Shown here: positions 18,044 to 25,880 of the stretch, one piece after another | How positions within the stretch are numbered: the first letter of the stretch is position 1 | Layout of the letters: each line of letters opens with the position of its first letter | Assembly: GCA_043800905.1 (NCBI GenBank) | Contig: JAZDMO010000011.1 | Coordinates: 1-25,900, forward strand | Direction: 5' to 3' | Length of the DNA: 25,900 nucleotides | Source of the DNA: JAHITU01 sp043800905 | Lineage (GTDB): Bacteria; Patescibacteriota; Minisyncoccia; Phycocordibacterales; UBA12079 | The notes under the pieces: model-generated | What the model was told of the DNA's origin: nothing | Databases searched by the model: none | The model's input: the letters and a program-made list of their open reading frames with translations, nothing else | Position numbers and translations under genes: made by a program

Positions 18044-20566
18044 ATGATAAAAAATCTGAATTTTTTCTATTATGCCAAAATAGTTTTTATATTTGTATTT
18101 GTTATTTTTTTGTTTCCAAAAATTGCCTTTGCTGAAACATATTTTTATGATACTTTTACGGGTAATTATTGGACAAATATTGTTACGAGTCACACTCCTG
18201 AGACCGGAACAGGTTGGACGCAACTTATTAGTAATAATGGTGGCTCTTTGATGTTACATACTAATCTTCTTGGTGTTTACGGAAACGCTAGTAATACAGG
18301 TTCGCTTTATGTGGCTAACGGAACTTATGGGAGTGCTGATTACGAAGTTAGTGTGAATTTGGCATTTGCAGGTGGTGATTATGATTACACTAGATCTCTA
18401 GCTATAAGAGTTCAAGATGCTAATAATATGTATCTTTTACGTTTTAGTAGTAGAGTTTTTCAAATTTATAAAAGAGTTTCTGGAAATTGGACTTTGTTAG
18501 GTTCAGGATATACTTATCCTTCTGGAAATACATCATCTTCACCCTATACAGGAGATAAGGTTACTTTAAGAGCAATGGGAAATACTATTAGCGCTTTAAT
18601 AAATGATGTTGAAATTTTTAATGTAACTGATTCTGATATTTCTGCAACTGGTCAAGCTGGGGTTGGTATTGGATATGTAAATATTTCTACTGATGATTCA
18701 GGGACTGGTGTTGAAATTGATAATTTTTTTGCTAATTCTGTTGTGATTGATAGCACCGCTCCTAGTGTATCTGTAACTTTACCAATTAGTTCTGAAGCAA
18801 CTTCTAGTGTTATGACCCTTTTAGCATCAGCTAGTGATGAAACTGCTATGGGGGGAGTGAGTTTTTATATTGATGGAATTTTACAGGGAAGTGAAGACAC
18901 GTCTTCGCCATATTCTATGATATATGACACTACTGCCACAACGACAGGCAACCATAGTGTGTTTGCTGTGGCTAGAGATAATGCTAATAATTACGCAACA
19001 TCAACCACAGTTTCTTTTGTTGTGGATAACATAGCTCCAAGCGTGTCTTTAACTTCGCCAACTACGAACGAAGAAGTATCTGGAAGTTCTGTGGCTTTAT
19101 CGGCTGGTGCCAGTGATTCAGACACTAGTGTTGCTGGAGTAAATTTCTATATAAATAATATTCTACAAGGAAGTGAAGATGTTTCCTCCCCTTATAGTAT
19201 TTCTTGGGATTCAACAGCAACAACTAGTGGAGCTTATACTGGTTTTGCTGTGGCCAGAGATTCAGCTGGAAATTACGCAACATCAACCTCAGTTTCTTTT
19301 ACTGTGGTTAATACAGGTTCTACCCCAACTACAATTTCTGCTACAGGATTAGAAACAGGAGCAACTATTACTTGGAATACAGCAACTACATCTTCATCAA
19401 AGGTTTATTTTGGTTTGAGTTCTGATTATTCTTCTAGTACCCCTGAATCAAATACTTCTCCTCGAGTTTTGGAACACAGCGTAACTCTAACAGATTTGAT
19501 TCGTTGTACAACCTATCATTACAAGGTTGAGAGTATTAGCTCTGTTTTTGATATAGCTACCAGTAGTGATACTACTTTTATGACGACTGGTTGTACAGGA
19601 TCAGCTACTGTGAACGCAACTGGTTCATCAAGTATCGCAACTTCAACAGGAGGTAGTCTGACTCAAGGGAATCTTTCTTTAAGTGTTCCAGTGGCTTTTA
19701 CGACAATTTCGGGCTCCCTGACATTTCAAGCAAACGAATTAGATGCTGATACTTTTAGCGTTGGAGCGGGAACTCCTAGTGGTTATAATGCTGTAGGAAG
19801 TGTTTATAATCTTAAAGCTTTTTCTGACGCAACGACTACGGTGTCTAGTTTTGATTCAAATATTACTGTGACGATGTCTTATACTACCGAGAATATTTCT
19901 GGTATAGATGAAAGCACTTTGTGGATTTATAGATATGATGGGTCGAGTTGGCATCCTCTGTCTGGTTGTTCTGTAGACACTTCAGCTAAAACAGTTACTT
20001 GTACAACGGGTAATTTCTCCGATTTTTCTATTTTTGGGCAAACTGAAACGATAAGTGAAACACCAAGTGCTGGTGGAAATGGTCCTATCTTTACTGGCCC
20101 TGCTTCTGCATTACCAGGTTATGTTGCTCCAAGACAACAAATAATTTATCCTGATGGGAGAATAGTTTATTTAGACGAAGAAGAAGATAAAACTGATGTT
20201 GATGAAATTCAATCAACTTTTGTTATGATTGAAGAAAATAAAAAAGAGTTTCTTGATAATAGTAGAGAAGAAAATAAAAATATTTGTTTGAGCATTCCTT
20301 TTGAAAGAAATTTAAGAGATGGATCTGAAGGAGAAGATGTTAAAAGATTACAAGAGTTTTTGAACTGTATGGGATTTGAGGTGGCAAAAAATGGAGCAGG
20401 TTTAATAGGGAACGAAACTATTTATTTTGCTGGTAGAACTAAAGAAGCTGTTATTAGATTTCAAGAGGCTTATCGAGAGGAAATTTTAACTCCTTTTAAT
20501 TTAGAAAAAGGAACAGGAGTTTTTGCTAATTACAGTCGTCAAAAAGCAAATGATTTGATTAAGTAA
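18044..20566 (+). CDS. Large exported modular protein with Ig-like, FN3 and peptidoglycan-binding domains, 840 aa
   Basis: Starting at ATG 18044 gives a textbook signal peptide (MIKNLNFFYYAK, hydrophobic core, cleavage after PKIAFA). Next comes a beta-sandwich of about 200 residues of LamG/laminin-like character (YFYDTFTG, VEIDNFFANS). Two tandem Ig-like repeats follow (each about 93 residues, beginning TAPSVSV or IAPSVSL and containing LQGSEDxSSPYS and NYATSTxVSF). Then come an FN3-like domain (TTISATGLETGATITWNT, TTYHYKVESIS), a Ser/Thr-rich beta domain ending NFSDFSIFGQ, an acidic linker, and a C-terminal peptidoglycan-binding-type domain (RNLRDGSEGEDVKRLQEFLN). It is probably a cell-surface adhesin or binding protein held to the wall by its C terminus. 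The next gene overlaps by one base (TAATG). Confidence 0.85.
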   Translation: MIKNLNFFYYAKIVFIFVFVIFLFPKIAFAETYFYDTFTGNYWTNIVTSHTPETGTGWTQLISNNGGSLMLHTNLLGVYGNASNTGSLYVANGTYGSADYEVSVNLAFAGGDYDYTRSLAIRVQDANNMYLLRFSSRVFQIYKRVSGNWTLLGSGYTYPSGNTSSSPYTGDKVTLRAMGNTISALINDVEIFNVTDSDISATGQAGVGIGYVNISTDDSGTGVEIDNFFANSVVIDSTAPSVSVTLPISSEATSSVMTLLASASDETAMGGVSFYIDGILQGSEDTSSPYSMIYDTTATTTGNHSVFAVARDNANNYATSTTVSFVVDNIAPSVSLTSPTTNEEVSGSSVALSAGASDSDTSVAGVNFYINNILQGSEDVSSPYSISWDSTATTSGAYTGFAVARDSAGNYATSTSVSFTVVNTGSTPTTISATGLETGATITWNTATTSSSKVYFGLSSDYSSSTPESNTSPRVLEHSVTLTDLIRCTTYHYKVESISSVFDIATSSDTTFMTTGCTGSATVNATGSSSIATSTGGSLTQGNLSLSVPVAFTTISGSLTFQANELDADTFSVGAGTPSGYNAVGSVYNLKAFSDATTTVSSFDSNITVTMSYTTENISGIDESTLWIYRYDGSSWHPLSGCSVDTSAKTVTCTTGNFSDFSIFGQTETISETPSAGGNGPIFTGPASALPGYVAPRQQIIYPDGRIVYLDEEEDKTDVDEIQSTFVMIEENKKEFLDNSREENKNICLSIPFERNLRDGSEGEDVKRLQEFLNCMGFEVAKNGAGLIGNETIYFAGRTKEAVIRFQEAYREEILTPFNLEKGTGVFANYSRQKANDLIK

Positions 20567-20904
20567 TGAAGAAAAAATATAAAGCTATTTCTTTAAAACA
20601 ACCTTGGGCGAATTTAGTTTGTGAAGGAAAAAAGACAATTGAAACTAGAAAATGGAATACCAAATATCGTGGGGATTTGGTGATTTGTTCTTCTCAAAAT
20701 CCTAAAATAGAACCTTATGGTAAAGCACTTTGTATCGTGGAACTTTATGACACTGAGTCAATGCAAAAGAAACACGAAAAGAAGGCTTGTATAGAGGTTT
20801 ATCCTAAGGCAGTAGCTTGGCACTTAAGAAATATTAGACCCATTAATCCACCAATTCCAGTCAAAGGACAATTAAGTATTTTTGAGGTAGAATTGGAAAT
20901 TTAA
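20566..20904 (+). CDS. ASCH-domain protein (PUA-like), 112 aa
   Basis: An ASCH fold is indicated by KAISLKQPWANLVCEGKKTIETRKWNTKYRGDLVICSSQ, with the typical SLKQPWA, GKKTIETR and RGDLVI elements, and a C-terminal GQLSIFEVEL strand. ASCH proteins bind RNA or modified nucleosides; some act as N4-acetylcytidine amidohydrolases. No substrate can be deduced here. Its ATG overlaps the stop codon of the exported protein (TAATG), so translation is coupled even though the functions look unrelated. Its 3' end overlaps the convergent gene at 20901 by 4 bases. A truncated copy of its C-terminal coding end lies at 21566-21607. Confidence 0.85.
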   Translation: MKKKYKAISLKQPWANLVCEGKKTIETRKWNTKYRGDLVICSSQNPKIEPYGKALCIVELYDTESMQKKHEKKACIEVYPKAVAWHLRNIRPINPPIPVKGQLSIFEVELEI

Positions 20905-21209
20905 TTTTTATTTTCAATAACTTTAACTAGTTTATTCCAATCTTCTATTGATCTATCTCGAAAATCTTTAGGCAGTTCCAAATCACAGGCGATATTCATT
21001 ACCTCTTCAAATTCTGGCATTATTTCATCTGAATACAAAGAACAAACATTACAAATTTTGTTAGAAGCCCCTTCTACACTTATTGTTTTGTTTTGTTCCA
21101 GTTTGATTTTTTCTTTGCAGTATTCTAAAAAAGCAATTCTTCTTTTTTCAGGAGCTATTGTTTTTAAATAATCTATTTCTTTTTGGAAATCATTTGATTC
21201 GTTTTTCAT
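20901..21209 (-). CDS. Small soluble protein with a CxxC pair, 102 aa, unknown function
   Basis: The product is helical and charged, with no membrane segment. It begins MKNESNDFQKEIDYLKTIAP and has KICNVCSLYSDEIMPEF in the middle (CxxC at about residues 53-56), with further cysteines at YCKEK and IACDL. Four cysteines might bind a metal, but the spacing matches no family I know. TATAAT-like sequence lies upstream on the minus strand (about 21215-21225), and no strong ribosome site is visible. It converges with the ASCH gene, the stop codons overlapping by 4 nt, so no terminator fits between them. Confidence 0.6.
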   Translation of the reverse strand: MKNESNDFQKEIDYLKTIAPEKRRIAFLEYCKEKIKLEQNKTISVEGASNKICNVCSLYSDEIMPEFEEVMNIACDLELPKDFRDRSIEDWNKLVKVIENKN

Positions 21210-21242
21210 ATCTTAATAATATCATTATATTTTAAAATAAGG

Positions 21243-21268
21243 AAAGCCGTGATTTGCATCACGGCTTT
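21243..21268 (-). terminator. Hairpin terminator of the 62-aa gene
   Basis: AAAGCCGTGAT, loop TTGC, ATCACGGCTTT: a perfect 11-bp stem 23 nt after the minus-strand stop codon. The U-tract is modest. Confidence 0.65.
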
Positions 21269-21291
21269 AATTTTAAATACTTCCGCAATTT

Positions 21292-21480
21292 TCATCGTTT
21301 GCGAGAAGCGTTGGGTCCGACGCTGATTTTTTTGACAGAGCCTGAAGGCTTATCTACTTTTACAATGTCGTGCGAGTGAGGCCTATCTGAAGAAGAAATT
21401 CTTTCGGTTTTGTGAGAATCTCCATCGTCAGTCACTTTCATTTTTGAACCATCACTGCTGTTTCCTGAAAACCATCCCAT
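21292..21480 (-). CDS. Small hydrophilic protein, 62 aa, unknown function
   Basis: ATG 21480 follows an ideal Shine-Dalgarno site (GAAGGAGGT, 6 nt upstream), the best in the window. The product starts MGWFSGNSSDGSKMKVTDDG and is rich in Ser, Asp, Lys and His, including a DRPHSHDIVKVDKPSG segment, with a basic end ASRKR. It has no hydrophobic core long enough for a membrane helix and low-complexity character, so it may be intrinsically disordered. The stop is TGA. It has its own terminator (21243-21268) and no operon partners. No family is recognised. Confidence 0.7.
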   Translation of the reverse strand: MGWFSGNSSDGSKMKVTDDGDSHKTERISSSDRPHSHDIVKVDKPSGSVKKISVGPNASRKR

Positions 21481-21565
21481 GATTTACCTCCTTCGGTAAA
21501 AATATATTAAGGCATTATTGCCTAAGAACAACTATTTCAATATTATATTGCTTGCATATAAAAAC

Positions 21566-21607
21566 AAGGGAAAATTAAGTATTTTTGAGGTAGAAATAAA
21601 ATATTGA
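21566..21607 (+). pseudogene. Truncated duplicate of the ASCH gene's 3' end
   Basis: This frame reads KGKLSIFEVEIKY then TGA, against KGQLSIFEVELEI at the end of the gene at 20566. The DNA AATTAAGTATTTTTGAGG and the next bases GTAGAA are identical to 20874-20898. Nothing ASCH-like precedes it. It looks like a remnant of a duplicated or deleted ASCH gene. Confidence 0.6.
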
Positions 21608-21684
21608 TGTTTAGGTTAGAATCATTTATAGTATTATTTAGATAAAGTTATTTTGTCCATTTTTTATAGAAAAGGAGAGAAATT

Positions 21685-21963
21685 GTGTTAGAAAAACTAA
21701 AATCTTCATTGATTATGGTCGTGGGGGCTGTTGTTGATAGCTTGATACTGATAGGTTTCCTGTATTTAATATTTTATCCTATCTTTGATGACAAATTCTT
21801 TCTTCTTATTCTTTCTTTGTTTTTAGGTATGTCTTTTATTCTCTTTTGTAGAATGAAGAATATATTCCTAATAATAGAAAGAGGTTGGAAGTTTGAATTT
21901 GACGACATTGTTCTTTGGAAAACTTCCGCTTTATTTTTTGAGTATTTAATGATTTTATCCTGA
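21685..21963 (+). CDS. Small membrane protein, 92 aa, unknown function
   Basis: GTG 21685 follows AAAGGAGAG (21671-21679). The product has two clear hydrophobic segments, at about residues 9-31 (LIMVVGAVVDSLILIGFLYLIF) and 36-53 (FFLLILSLFLGMSFILF), and a more polar C-terminal region with FFEYLMILS. No conserved motif is seen. The stop is TGA. It is a single gene with a strong terminator at 21988-22016, on the opposite strand from the capA-like gene it faces. It belongs to the set of small ribosome-site-led orphan genes. Confidence 0.65.
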   Translation: MLEKLKSSLIMVVGAVVDSLILIGFLYLIFYPIFDDKFFLLILSLFLGMSFILFCRMKNIFLIIERGWKFEFDDIVLWKTSALFFEYLMILS

Positions 21964-21987
21964 TATAGAGAATGGTGTAAGGGTCTG

Positions 21988-22016
21988 GGGCGGCTGAAGT
22001 ATAGCCGCCCTTTTTT
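21988..22016. terminator. Terminator shared by the 92-aa gene and the capA-like gene
   Basis: GGGCGGCT (21988-21995) pairs with AGCCGCCC (22003-22010), followed by T6. The capA-like stop codon (22017-22015) overlaps the T-run, so minus-strand transcripts reach the hairpin at once; on that strand there is no good U-tract. Confidence 0.85.
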
Positions 22017-22998
22017 AAATAACAAACTTACATTCATCTAATTCAATTTCAGGGGCTAAATCTTGGCATTCTAAAATAGCTTGGTCATAGGGAAGAGGTT
22101 CGGGTTTGAAATTTACCACGGTCATAGGGAAGAGCTGAAAACTCATTTTGTTTTTTTCTAATTCTAAACCAACTCCCAATTCTTTGTGGGTGATGGGGTT
22201 GATCATATCAAAAATAAAATTACCTAAAGAATAAAAAATAATTCCATCATTATATTTTTCAATTGGTTGGGTGGTGTGTGGATGTCCGCCTAAAACAATA
22301 TCAGCTCCAGCGTCAATTAATTTATGTCCAATTTGAATTTGACTTTGATTGGGCTGAGATTGATATTCATCACCCCAATGAATTGAAATTATTAAATAAT
22401 CTACTAAAGTTTTATTTTCTTCAATGAGAGTGTAATAGGGTGTGATATCTCCCCACAGAGCATTGATACCAAAAAATCCTATTTTAATTTCATTTTTTTC
22501 TAAAATAAGAGGTTGGTTTTGAATACCAAAATGTTTGATTTGGTATTCGTTTAAATATTTTATAGTGTCATTTATTCCTTGTTGAAAATAATCTTCATTG
22601 TGGTTATTAGCTAAAGAGACTAAATTGATTCCGTTTTCTTTTAAAAAATAAGTATTGCTAGGGCTCATTTTTAAGTTGATAGCTTTGTCTATGGCAATTT
22701 CACTTTCAGTGATGGGGTTTTCAAGATTGGTAAAAATATAATCAGTAGGGAAGTCAGCTTTAATTTCTGAAATATTTTCAAACATATTTTCTCCACGAGA
22801 AATTAAAGTTTCTACATAACGCCCCAACATTAAATCTCCAAAAGCGAGAATTTTTACAGAAGAAGGTTGAAAAATAGATTTAGTTTTTTGAAGAAAAATA
22901 TTGGGGGATTCGTTTTCATTTGGAGAATTTTTAAGAACGTAATTACCCACCAAAAAAAATCCAAAAAGGAGAATTAAGATTTTGATAGAAAATTTCAT
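22015..22998 (-). CDS. CapA-like (PGA_cap) metallophosphatase-fold protein, 327 aa
   Basis: An N-terminal signal anchor (about residues 5-22) puts the domain outside the membrane. The CapA/PGA_cap family motifs appear in order: GDLMLGR (54-60), TNLENPITE (90-98), LANNHNEDY (129-137), HWGDEY (207-212), GGHPHTTQPIE (237-247) and YSLGNFIFD (256-264). The Asp, Asn and His residues are those expected to bind two metal ions. Family members take part in poly-gamma-glutamate or capsule export; here no capB or capC is nearby, so the role is more likely a general envelope phosphoesterase. The preceding gene ends 3 nt upstream, and the trxB-to-capA group looks like one operon. Confidence 0.88.
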   Translation of the reverse strand: MKFSIKILILLFGFFLVGNYVLKNSPNENESPNIFLQKTKSIFQPSSVKILAFGDLMLGRYVETLISRGENMFENISEIKADFPTDYIFTNLENPITESEIAIDKAINLKMSPSNTYFLKENGINLVSLANNHNEDYFQQGINDTIKYLNEYQIKHFGIQNQPLILEKNEIKIGFFGINALWGDITPYYTLIEENKTLVDYLIISIHWGDEYQSQPNQSQIQIGHKLIDAGADIVLGGHPHTTQPIEKYNDGIIFYSLGNFIFDMINPITHKELGVGLELEKNKMSFQLFPMTVVNFKPEPLPYDQAILECQDLAPEIELDECKFVI

Positions 22999-23001
22999 AA
23001 T

Positions 23002-24129
23002 TTAAGATTTGTTTGGTAAGTATTCAACAAATTCTTCATTTCTAAATTCGACCCAATTTCCAAAAGGATCTTGCCAATATAAAACAGGAAAGAAAGAAAT
23101 AAATTGAGCATAGGTATATTTTGCAGTTTTTATTCCTGACGGGGTCGTGGTGTAGGCTGGTGAATTCATATTATTATAGACGTCTTTTAGATAAGAGTCT
23201 TCTGTATCTGAAATCATATACAGATAATCGCCTGTATTAGTGACACCTGCTAAAGATAACTTTTCTTTAAATTCTACATCATTCGAGCTCTTTGTATCGT
23301 AAAAATACGCATTACAGACGCTGTTGTTATTTCTTTGCAGATAACTATAGGATGTCTTGATAGACCCTCCTTCTAATAAATACATTTCTATTTCTCCAGT
23401 GTCATTGTCTATAAAAGGAGGCCAATATGAATATCCTAATGCACGATGATCGGGAGTTTCTTTAATAAAACAGTTATATTTATCCCAAAAATAAATGTTT
23501 TCTAGTTCATCATTTGTTGTGACTTTTTCTAATTTGTATTCATCGAGAAGGTTAGTTAAAAAAACATAACTATAACGATCAACGACAGAAAAAGTGGCAC
23601 CATATTTTTCTATATAGATATTTTCTTCCAGATTCTCTATATCTTCAATTATAAAATAATTGTTTTTTTCTGATTCAGTTTCTTCAACGAATTTATCAAT
23701 TCCTTTTCTCCATATATTTATATTTTCACAGGATTCTTCTTTAGATTGATTTTTTTCACAAACTAAAAAGGCAAGATTGCGTCCGAATTCATTTCTACCG
23801 AAAGCAGTAAGGAGTTTTCCTTTGTAGATAGTGTTTTCTATTTCTCCTAATAAATATAAATCATAGGTATAAAAAGTATTTTCATGCTCGAGTTCAGGTC
23901 CTTCCCTATAGAGAGTGGTTGTATCTACCCAATCAATCTTAATGATGTTATTGTTTTTGTTTTCGGCATCTTGAGTTTTTTCTGATAAAGTGGCATTGTC
24001 TTCTGTTACCCATTCTGGTTTCTCTTGTATTTCTTTAGTAGGGTTCTCTTTGTTGGATATTGAAAAATATCCGATTGTTATGATTGCCATGGCTCCAATA
24101 AAAATTAAAATAGATTTTAATGTAGACAT
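23002..24129 (-). CDS. Membrane-anchored extracytoplasmic protein, 375 aa, unknown function
   Basis: An N-terminal membrane segment (about residues 5-23, SILIFIGAMAIITIGYFSI) is followed by an acidic, Asn/Glu-rich linker and a large, probably external domain rich in aromatic residues (NTFYTYDLYLLGEI, YSYWPPFIDND, FPVLYWQDPFGNWVEF). Cysteines in FLVCEKN, EESCENIN, YNCFIK and VCNAYF could form disulfides. I recognise no domain or catalytic motif. There is no lipobox at the N terminus. It lies between trxB (25-nt gap) and the capA-like gene (3-nt gap) on the same strand, which suggests cotranscription and an envelope role. Confidence 0.7.
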   Translation of the reverse strand: MSTLKSILIFIGAMAIITIGYFSISNKENPTKEIQEKPEWVTEDNATLSEKTQDAENKNNNIIKIDWVDTTTLYREGPELEHENTFYTYDLYLLGEIENTIYKGKLLTAFGRNEFGRNLAFLVCEKNQSKEESCENINIWRKGIDKFVEETESEKNNYFIIEDIENLEENIYIEKYGATFSVVDRYSYVFLTNLLDEYKLEKVTTNDELENIYFWDKYNCFIKETPDHRALGYSYWPPFIDNDTGEIEMYLLEGGSIKTSYSYLQRNNNSVCNAYFYDTKSSNDVEFKEKLSLAGVTNTGDYLYMISDTEDSYLKDVYNNMNSPAYTTTPSGIKTAKYTYAQFISFFPVLYWQDPFGNWVEFRNEEFVEYLPNKS

Positions 24130-24154
24130 TTTATTTTTTTTAATTAATAATCTT

Positions 24155-25069
24155 TTATTCTTTTAGCCAAGAATAAATATTTTCAAGAGCCTTAATTGCA
24201 TCACCAGCAGCAATGTTGTTTTGGTGGTATAGCCCGTGGGTGCAGTCTCCTGCAGCCCAAATTCCTTCCACAGAAGTTCTTTGGGTTAAAGGTCCTGTTA
24301 ATATCGCTCCAAATTCATTTTTGTCTATAAAGTCAACGAATTGAGTGGTGGGGATAGAGCCGATTTCTACGAAAATACCTTCAGCGGGGATTTCTATTTC
24401 TTCGTTAGTTTCTGTGTTTTTATAGATAACAGATTGGGCAAAATTATTCCCTTTGATTTCCAAAAGTTGAGCATTTAAAATCGGATTGAAATTTTCTAAA
24501 TTTTGCATTTTGTGAACAGTGCTTTCATCGGCTCTAAATTTGCCTGAACGATTTAAAAGAGTGACGCTTTTAGTGTAAGCTAAAAGTTGAGAAGCTGATT
24601 CAAAAGCAGAATTTCCTCCACCAATTACAACGACATCTTTAGCTGTAAACATTGGGCCATCACAGGTAGCACAATATGTAATACCTTTGTTTTCAAATTT
24701 GTCAGCCCCGATACAATCTAATTTGCGACGAGAAGAACCGGTAGCTATCAAAACGGCGTGGCTTTTGTATTCACCTTGATTGGTTTTTACTTTGAAAAGA
24801 CGAGGAGCCTCTTGTTCTATCTTTTCAACTTTTTCTTTTTTAATTTCTACAATATCTTGAGCGTAGGCTCTTAAATGATTTTCTAGATTTTTACCTAATT
24901 CTTGTCCGGAGATAGAAACGGTTCCAATCCAATTTTGAATTTCTGAAGAAACCGTGCTTTGTCCACCAAAAGATTCGGCTAATAACAAAGTTTTTATTTT
25001 TTTTCGTGAAGCATAAACCCCAGCAGCTACTCCACCAGGCCCTCCTCCAATAATGATTAAATCATGCAT
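24155..25069 (-). CDS. trxB: Thioredoxin reductase-like flavoprotein
   Basis: The FAD-binding GGGPGGVAAGVYASRK (8-23), the redox CATC at 133-136 (GITYCATCDG), the second nucleotide site IGGGNSAFESA (149-159) and the C-terminal WAAGDCTHG mark a low-molecular-weight thioredoxin reductase of normal length (304 aa). It would reduce thioredoxin-like disulfides in the cytoplasm. The segment after the second Rossmann motif reads LLNRSGKFRA, where NADPH-specific enzymes have HRRxxFRA. The missing His-Arg-Arg suggests altered cofactor preference. No thioredoxin gene is seen in the window. The start at 25069 has no ribosome site and abuts an ATGTATTAAGTA repeat. Confidence 0.93.
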   Translation of the reverse strand: MHDLIIIGGGPGGVAAGVYASRKKIKTLLLAESFGGQSTVSSEIQNWIGTVSISGQELGKNLENHLRAYAQDIVEIKKEKVEKIEQEAPRLFKVKTNQGEYKSHAVLIATGSSRRKLDCIGADKFENKGITYCATCDGPMFTAKDVVVIGGGNSAFESASQLLAYTKSVTLLNRSGKFRADESTVHKMQNLENFNPILNAQLLEIKGNNFAQSVIYKNTETNEEIEIPAEGIFVEIGSIPTTQFVDFIDKNEFGAILTGPLTQRTSVEGIWAAGDCTHGLYHQNNIAAGDAIKALENIYSWLKE

Positions 25070-25104
25070 ATGTATTAAGTATCATGTATTAAGTATTAAG
25101 TATA
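25070..25104. repeat. Tandem ATGTATTAAGTA units upstream of trxB
   Basis: ATGTATTAAGTATC followed by ATGTATTAAGTATTAAGTAT: two and a half copies directly against the trxB start codon. The sequence next to valS at 14512-14540 is similar. Confidence 0.6.
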
Positions 25105-25106
25105 GA

Positions 25107-25125
25107 AAATTTGTTTCGCAAATTT
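25107..25125. repeat. Mini-hairpin AAATTTG-TTTCG-CAAATTT
   Basis: A perfect 7-bp stem with a 5-nt loop, between trxB and the divergent gene at 25252. Confidence 0.45.
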
Positions 25126-25166
25126 ATAAATTAAATAATAGCATAAGATTGATTTTCTAGCATTAA

Positions 25167-25195
25167 TTGTGTTTTTGTGTTTTTTGCGGTAATGT
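25167..25195 (+). promoter_or_regulatory. Possible promoter of the 25252 gene pair
   Basis: TTGTGT (25167-25172), a 17-nt spacer and TAATGT (25190-25195). The leader of about 50 nt holds a small palindrome, ACCCT-TTT-AGGGT (25210-25222), which could be an operator. Confidence 0.4.
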
Positions 25196-25251
25196 GGTTT
25201 TAGATAAGTACCCTTTTAGGGTGAATTTACAATTAAATAGGGAGGGGTGAA

Positions 25252-25605
25252 ATGAGTAAATTAAATCAAGAAACTTTGCTTGATAATGTTTTGTTTCAGA
25301 TGGAGCTTGCATGTAATCGATTATTGGGAGATCTTATTCAAGAGGATGTTATTTTTGCTCTGGGATCAGTTCTTGCTGGAGTAGAAAATTTTTCTTCTGA
25401 ACAGATTTCCGAGATTATCGAAAGAGTTCTTTCGTTTGAAAAAGAAATCCCGGTGGTTCTTAAAACTAAGGAATCCAGAGAATATCTTAAACAGTTATTG
25501 AGAGAGATTGAAAGAAAGCATCAAAAGAAAATCGAAAGAAAAGATTCGGCTAAAGACAGCGTTTTTAAAGGTATGGATTTTAATAATGTCGGAAACTGGT
25601 GTTAA
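25252..25605 (+). CDS. Small helical protein, 117 aa, unknown function
   Basis: ATG 25252 follows a strong ribosome site (GGGAGGGG, 25240-25247). The product is predominantly helical by its pattern (LLDNVLFQMELACNRLLGD, QISEIIERVLSFEKEI) and ends in a highly basic coiled-coil-like stretch (LREIERKHQKKIERKDSAKD) and NVGNWC. There is no membrane segment. No family is recognised. It is followed after 23 nt by another Shine-Dalgarno-led gene, so the two form an operon, and it is divergent from trxB. Confidence 0.7.
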   Translation: MSKLNQETLLDNVLFQMELACNRLLGDLIQEDVIFALGSVLAGVENFSSEQISEIIERVLSFEKEIPVVLKTKESREYLKQLLREIERKHQKKIERKDSAKDSVFKGMDFNNVGNWC

Positions 25606-25628
25606 CTTTTTTTAAAGAAGGTGAAAAT

Positions 25629-25880
25629 ATGAAAAAAATATCAATTCATATTGATTTTGATCCAGATGATTATCCTGAGGATGCGGTGGAAGAAGCCCGA
25701 ATGATTTTTCTTTTGATGAAAGAATTTAACAGCCATTTATCGATTGCTCAAAAAGCTTTGGATAGAAAAATTTCAGAGATCCAATGGAATTGTGATTGCT
25801 CTGAAGGCAAAAGAGAGTGGTTCAACAGACGTTTTGGTATGGCTAACGAAAGATGTTCTCTGTGCAAAAAAGTTCATTAA
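25629..25880 (+). CDS. Small protein with CxC...CxxC zinc-binding pattern, 83 aa
   Basis: The start is ATG 25629, behind GAAGG (25617-25621); the GTG at 25599 in the same frame overlaps the previous gene and is upstream of that site. An acidic N-terminal half (KISIHIDFDPDDYPEDAVEE) leads into a helix and then a C-terminal metal-site candidate, with CDC followed by ERCSLCKKVH (four cysteines in a CxC-x(n)-CxxC layout, plus the final His). This suggests a small zinc-ribbon-like protein, possibly a partner of the gene just upstream. No family is recognised. The last 20 bases of the window hold no further feature. Confidence 0.68.
   Translation: MKKISIHIDFDPDDYPEDAVEEARMIFLLMKEFNSHLSIAQKALDRKISEIQWNCDCSEGKREWFNRRFGMANERCSLCKKVH

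Noticed and set aside
223..25880. UGA recoded to Gly or Trp as in some CPR lineages
   Set aside because: Several genes end at TGA with a terminator right behind, and the conserved household genes have no internal TGA.
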